Below, one piece after another: positions 28,676 to 33,145 of a DNA stretch of 33,145 nt. The stretch's first letter is position 1; each line of letters opens with the position of its first letter. Origin of the DNA: Nemertoderma westbladi (Eukaryota; Xenacoelomorpha; Nemertodermatida; Nemertodermatidae). Below the pieces are notes generated by a model. The model ran no database searches. It had not been told where the DNA came from and saw nothing but the letters and a program-made list of their open reading frames with translations. Where the stretch lies: the NCBI GenBank assembly GCA_032718475.1, contig JAUCBJ010000687.1, forward strand, positions 1 to 33,145, in the 5' to 3' direction. The position numbers and the translations under genes were made by a program.

Positions 28676-31364
28676 ACTCATCACATGACACCTAGCCCTA
28701 GCACCTGTCTTGCTGTTTTTTCTTGATACTTTCTGCAATTTGCTAATTTGATTAATTTCGTGAAATGATTTGCTAGTGCGATTACTTGCTTGTGTTTCTC
28801 AATAATTCCTTTGATTGCTGCTAATTACAATTGAACTATGATTTCTACCTTTGATTAATGGTTCTATGTGATTCTTTTCTGCGCAATAATCCTAAGGGAT
28901 TCTGAGACTGTCAGACTTTGTGATTTGCATGCGCCGCTACGGTAGCTATTAGCATCATGGAGAGCTAAGGTGCCAGTGGGTGGTGGGCGCATCGGGGGGT
29001 TGAGCGACTAGGAGAGAGCGGAGGATTCAAAGCGAGCAACGCTGGCCAGGGTCACCGTTGCGGGCGGGTAACTTGCACTGCGGCACGCAGACCGATCGCC
29101 GGTACAGTAATTAGGGGGCTGATGATCCAGATTTTGTCTCTATTTGGTATTAGGGGGGCAGGAATTGGGTTAGTTAGGAATCCTAGATGTACCTGGGAGA
29201 GGCCTGCGCGTATTACAACGTTGAGTGTGGAGTACGAGTAGTGAATTGCACAATTGTAAACTGTGATTTCTAACGCTGATTGGTGTGTTATTGAAGTGTG
29301 CCTAAGATTACGAATGCTTAGATAGGCGCTCTTTTCTTTTGATTGATTTCTATTTCTTAGTTACAATAATTAGTTATTGATTAGGTCAAAGTAATACGGC
29401 AATTTAGGCTATTACTATCGAAACCTGTTGCGTGATAAATTAGAATTACGTATTCTGGAACTCTTAGTAATTAGTACGCTGTTAAATATTCGTGACTGTA
29501 ATTAATTAGTAAAAAATTAAGAATTAGTACGCAGCATAGCGGAGAGTAGCTAAGGTAATAATTAGTGTACTGTAAACTATTCACGCTGAGCGGTTATTTG
29601 CATTAGTGGGCAATCAGCTAGAACGCACTATTCGGTACGCACGATACGCTAGTAATTTTGCTGGCCTAAAGCCAGTCGCGGGCAGTTTTAGACCCGGGGT
29701 GGTATTATCCACGTAGAAACAGATACTGTACCATTTTGATATTTTAAATATTCTCGCATTCACACATTACGTTAGGGAACCTCCAGTATTCGCGATTAGA
29801 AAGACGTAGGTAATAGCGTGCTTTAATAGTGATAAAATTAGGCGTAAGAATACTCTGAGTGCAAGGCCTCTCGCACTCGTCTTAAGTAAGCTTAGGGAGC
29901 CGACTCGGGTTTATTGTTTTGGTTATTCCCGCGTGGCTCATAGATTCGAACAGTTAGCTCTCTATCGAGCAATCGGTAGAGAAAGGAACAAGCGATTTTG
30001 CAGGAGTTGTGTAAAATTAGTAAAATATATTAGTGGACGGCAGATTAGCGCCATCTAACGGTAAGTAGCGGTTTTGTATTTAGCAACCCTTACAATTTAG
30101 TAATAGCACGCTCCTGATCCCCTTTACTTAACAGTAGAGCAGTCTTTGTGTCTTATTGGTTAGGCGGGAACTTATTAGGTTGGCAGAGAAGTATACCAGT
30201 ATTTGTCTGTTCAACAGTTCTGCTGTTAGTATAGAGGTCGCGGTTGTTTATCAGTAATACGCGTCTATTGCTTTGCTGTACTGCGTACAGTAAGGCAGAT
30301 AGAGTATTCTTAGGCTGTTAGTTTAGACTACTGTTAGTTTAGATTACTGTATTCACTAGTTGCGTACGATAGTACAGTAGTACATTAGGCTGATTGCTGT
30401 TACTGCGTACGGTAGAAGGGACATTTGTTTTGCCGTACCACACACAGTATCATTAGGCTGTTAGGTTGGTGTACTGTTTTACTTACTGTACTGCATACAG
30501 TGGATGTACGGTAGTGCGTTTTTGCTAATTGCGAATACAGCAGTTCCTTAGGCCTTAGGGCAAATTGTAATTAGTAAGTTTTTTGAAATTTTTAGCTAGG
30601 TTTGCGAGAATTCAGTTTTCGGTCAAAATTATTTCGTAAAATTCTAGAGTTTTGTACCGGTATGTTAAGTAACCGCTTAGTTATTTTATACCATCTGGAG
30701 ATACATGGCAAGACGGAACTTCTGAGTTTGGGGTTCGTGTGGGTCTGCGGGTTCGGTTTGCAATCAGCGAAGGGCCTGAATCTTTGGACGCGGACGTGGA
30801 ATCTCACAGCAAACAAGGTTAGTTGTTCTGTTGGCACCAGTGTGTTTGTGGAAGCAGTAAAAAATTATCGGTTGTTTAACTGCGAAGCTGAACTCAATTT
30901 ATTAGTTAGGATATTTAGGTTTAGCCGGCCATGGTTTTTTGAATCGCTCAAGTTAGAGAGAGAGTTAGAGAGTCGCAACCCGAAGATGTAGCCACGCGCT
31001 AGTGGATACATAATAATATTTGAAATTAAAATTACGTTGATTAGAGCTATATATATATAAAATTAGAAATATTCGGGCGGCAAGTATATTTTGAATATTT
31101 TGTATTAGATTCAAAGTTATTTTGTGCTATACCGGTATTTAATGCTATATAATAGCTATATAATAATATTTTGTTTAAATATTGTGCTAGTATTTGCTAT
31201 AACTATATACCCCATTAAATTCACAATATTGCATTGCGAATTTATTTTGACATTTGGACCAACTGATTATTTGACAATTAATTTGACCGTATTTCGGTTA
31301 AATTATAATTATATCTCGAATTTTTGCGAGATATTTTTGCCGGAAGGCAAATATTATTTAGACT
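28676..31364 (+). other. Long leader or first intron of the 31365 gene, no coding frame accepted
   Basis: This is 2.7 kb with frequent TTAGG, GTACGCAG and TACAGTA words and no ATG-initiated frame of quality. A consensus donor ACG|GTAAGT at 30061 and an acceptor-like ATTATTTAG|A at 31361 could bound a 1.3-kb intron ending four bases before the ATG. A second TATA-like run (TATATATATATAAAA) lies near 31048. An LTR with TG...CA ends and a tRNA primer site was sought and not found. Confidence 0.35.
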
Positions 31365-33145
31365 ATGAGTGTCTCAGACAAAGAGGCACTAGAGGACAGC
31401 TACGAGACGGCGGCTGGACCGCCGACTGACGATAGCGTAAATATTACTGTTGACGACAATGCCGACTATGACGACGCAGCGAGCGACGCTGACGTAAGTG
31501 AACAGGAGGACGAGACAGTGACTAGTGAGGAAGAACGACAACCTCAAGTAATAGTATTAGGATCCCCTACCGCTACTGTAAGGAAGGACTGTACGGCAGC
31601 CCGGACAGAGGTGAGTGATAGGGAGGGTAGTGTAGCAGAAGCGAGAGCCCGGAGCCCGGTTTCCAGACCTGTGGGTATGGTAAGTGCCGTGGTCCCGACG
31701 GCTGTAAGGAGTACCCGTAGTTCCCGAAATAACCCTTCAAGTCCACCGAGCGTAAGTCAGGTAAGTGATAGAGAGTTCGACACTGCGATGAAGAAGAAAC
31801 TTCGCGCGCATGCCGGACATATAACCCGGACGGCGGACAAGGTAAGGAAGATGTTAGCTGACTCAGCCAACATCGGGAGGGTAGAGTTAGTAGAGATTAG
31901 AAGAGGATATAACTCAGCATTATTCAAGCAGACGGAGGAGCTTGCAGTCCTAGCGAAGAAGGCAGTAGAGTCTCAGTCGAGCGACGTGGCGACGAGGATT
32001 TACGACAGGGTTTTAGCAGCCTTGTTGGAGCACCGCGAGTTGTCGGAGCGATTCCGACGAGTTAGGACGGAGAACTGGCTGCTATGGACATCACAAGCGC
32101 AGGCGACTCAAGTGAGTGACGCAGAGTTAAGAGACTTAGTGGAGCGAGAAGAGATCCAGGATAAAGAAGAGCGCCGTTATCAGAGGGAAGTTACTAGCTG
32201 GCTGATGCAGAATGGAGTGGTGGTACCGGGTCAGGTGCTACCGACGATGGAGAACATCCAACAGAGGACGTTGACTCCACCCGACGACGCATCCAGAAAC
32301 AGCGGCGATTCCCAGGTTAGTCACGCGCGAGGTAAGGTTATATGTGCTAGATCCCTTGTTTCGCACAACTCGGCGGAGGAGAGAAGACGCCGACTGGACG
32401 AACAGCAGGCGGAAGTTTTGCGTGCATCGGAAGCACGGAAGGAAGCCGAGCGGGAACGGGAACGAACACGTAAGTTAGACACGAAGTTGCGAGAGTTGGA
32501 AGAGAAAGGTAAGCGTGAGCGAGCGGAACGCGAGCAGAAGGAACGTGAACTCGAACTTGAACGCGAGCGCAAGGAACGCGAACTCGAACTTGAACGCGAG
32601 CAGAAGGAACGCGAACTCCAGCTCGAACGCGAACAGAAGAAACGTGAGCTCGAACTTGAACGCGAACGCAAGGAACGCGAACTCGAGATCGACAAGGAGC
32701 GACAAGCGTTGTATGAAGAGAAGGCGCGTGTGGAAGAAGAGGGCGCAGCGAGACGAGCGAGGGAAGAAGAAGAACGTAAACTGGCGCAGTTGGAAAGTGC
32801 GAGATTAAGTTTAGAGAGCGAAGAACGGACTAGGAAGGCGAATGAAATCGCCGAGAAGGGGATGCGAATGATCGAAGAATGTGGGGCGAGTGTAGGGACA
32901 GAGTTGCGAGAACTGTTCGCACTGCAGAAGGCCGAACAGGAAGCGAGAACTCCGACTATACGCGAGTCGACGACGACCAGAATTCCTATACCCGGTCCAG
33001 CTATTACGAGTACACGGATCGCTAAACCGTTCTCTACATATCGCACGCCAGTTGGTATTAGTGCTTCACCCATCGCGCAGAATCTACGTCATCGGAACAC
33101 CGCACCACTACACACCGAACACGACGACGAAGAGTTTAGAGAAAC
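31365..33145 (+). CDS. Acidic/coiled-coil protein, 5' complete, runs off the window (Gag-like or host)
   Basis: The ATG at 31365 follows an in-frame TAG at 31359-31361 and opens at least 593 codons without a stop to the window end. The first 60 residues are very acidic (DDNADYDDAASDADVSEQED). A basic Ser/Pro region follows. Residues about 130-290 look helical (TADKVRKMLADSANIGRVEL). Residues about 340-530 are a long charged coiled coil rich in Glu, Arg and Lys, with an 11-residue, 33-bp repeat (ERERKERELEL) at about 32550-32700. Intronless length, a strong upstream promoter and the coiled coil fit the Gag region of an LTR retroelement, but no zinc knuckle or protease is reached. A host coiled-coil gene is the alternative. 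Codon use is G+C-rich compared with the surroundings. Confidence 0.72.
   Translation, partial: MSVSDKEALEDSYETAAGPPTDDSVNITVDDNADYDDAASDADVSEQEDETVTSEEERQPQVIVLGSPTATVRKDCTAARTEVSDREGSVAEARARSPVSRPVGMVSAVVPTAVRSTRSSRNNPSSPPSVSQVSDREFDTAMKKKLRAHAGHITRTADKVRKMLADSANIGRVELVEIRRGYNSALFKQTEELAVLAKKAVESQSSDVATRIYDRVLAALLEHRELSERFRRVRTENWLLWTSQAQATQVSDAELRDLVEREEIQDKEERRYQREVTSWLMQNGVVVPGQVLPTMENIQQRTLTPPDDASRNSGDSQVSHARGKVICARSLVSHNSAEERRRRLDEQQAEVLRASEARKEAERERERTRKLDTKLRELEEKGKRERAEREQKERELELERERKERELELEREQKERELQLEREQKKRELELERERKERELEIDKERQALYEEKARVEEEGAARRAREEEERKLAQLESARLSLESEERTRKANEIAEKGMRMIEECGASVGTELRELFALQKAEQEARTPTIRESTTTRIPIPGPAITSTRIAKPFSTYRTPVGISASPIAQNLRHRNTAPLHTEHDDEEFRE
32550..32700 (+). 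repeat. 33-bp coding repeat in the coiled coil
   Basis: GAACGCGAGCGCAAGGAACG plus CGAACTCGAACTT recurs four to five times in frame, with synonymous or conservative changes (Lys/Gln and Arg/Gln swaps). Confidence 0.85.

Noticed and set aside
30602-30991. 129-codon frame before the coiled-coil gene
   Set aside because: It has no ATG at its start, AT-rich codon use and no domain. It probably lies in leader or intron sequence.
28082-31364. 5' LTR starting TGTTACGG
   Set aside because: No matching CA end, tRNA primer-binding site or second LTR is visible in the window. It remains a possibility only because of the Gag-like frame.
1-33145. tRNA, rRNA or snRNA genes
   Set aside because: I looked for tRNA-like box B words and conserved rRNA or snRNA blocks by eye and found none. 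A covariance-model search would settle it.

Overview
The window looks like a gene-poor, repeat-rich stretch of an invertebrate animal genome. Host exons have GT-AG splice signals, and the rest is AT-rich DNA with LINEs, DNA transposons, MITE-like elements and minisatellites. The species cannot be fixed from sequence alone. A Cys-loop receptor exon, a THAP/P-type transposase and several LINE types fit an arthropod, mollusc or similar metazoan. There is no sign of bacterial or viral genome organisation.

Layout. (1) 1-6495, plus strand: a nearly complete non-LTR retrotransposon of the group with a C-terminal restriction-like endonuclease. It has an N-terminal Cys cluster, a C2H2 finger, reverse transcriptase (RT), a CCHC knuckle, the endonuclease and a 40-base poly(A) tail. 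Two minisatellites sit inside the protein: a 30-bp unit near the N-terminus, and a 21-bp unit inside the RT between motif B and motif C. The 21-bp array is open in all three forward frames, and the reading frame changes somewhere inside it. (2) About 6725-11197: a decayed P-element/THAP9-type DNA transposon. One long terminal inverted repeat (TIR) is split by a 0.7-kb fold-back element, the other by an RTE-like 3' fragment with an 11-bp target duplication. (3) 11221-11690, minus strand: first coding exon of a Cys-loop ligand-gated channel subunit; the P-like element lies in its intron, 23 bp from the splice donor. (4) 12.5-14.0 kb: relics of a CR1-like and a second LINE. (5) 14587-15889 and 21507-23650: two copies of a non-autonomous element with a 5' (GTC)n microsatellite, about 146-bp core repeats carrying CCGCTAGAGGGC, and a shared hairpin-bearing 3' end. 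(6) 16466-18600: a 37-bp satellite of about 57 units. (7) 19.7-21.5 kb: two candidate minus-strand exons and a 165-aa coiled-coil gene on the plus strand. (8) 24.17-24.76 kb: a second RTE-like 3' fragment whose last 66 bp is tandemly repeated five times. (9) 25.05-28.24 kb: 20-bp, 61-63-bp and 25-bp arrays. (10) 28.5-33.1 kb: a CCAAT/TATA promoter, a 2.7-kb leader or intron region, and an open reading frame from 31365 running off the window end. It encodes an acidic then coiled-coil protein, either retroelement Gag-like or a host gene.

The genes do not form one pathway. The window is mainly a record of nested insertions around a few host exons. The most unusual object is the retrotransposon whose RT palm is interrupted by a stop-free minisatellite.
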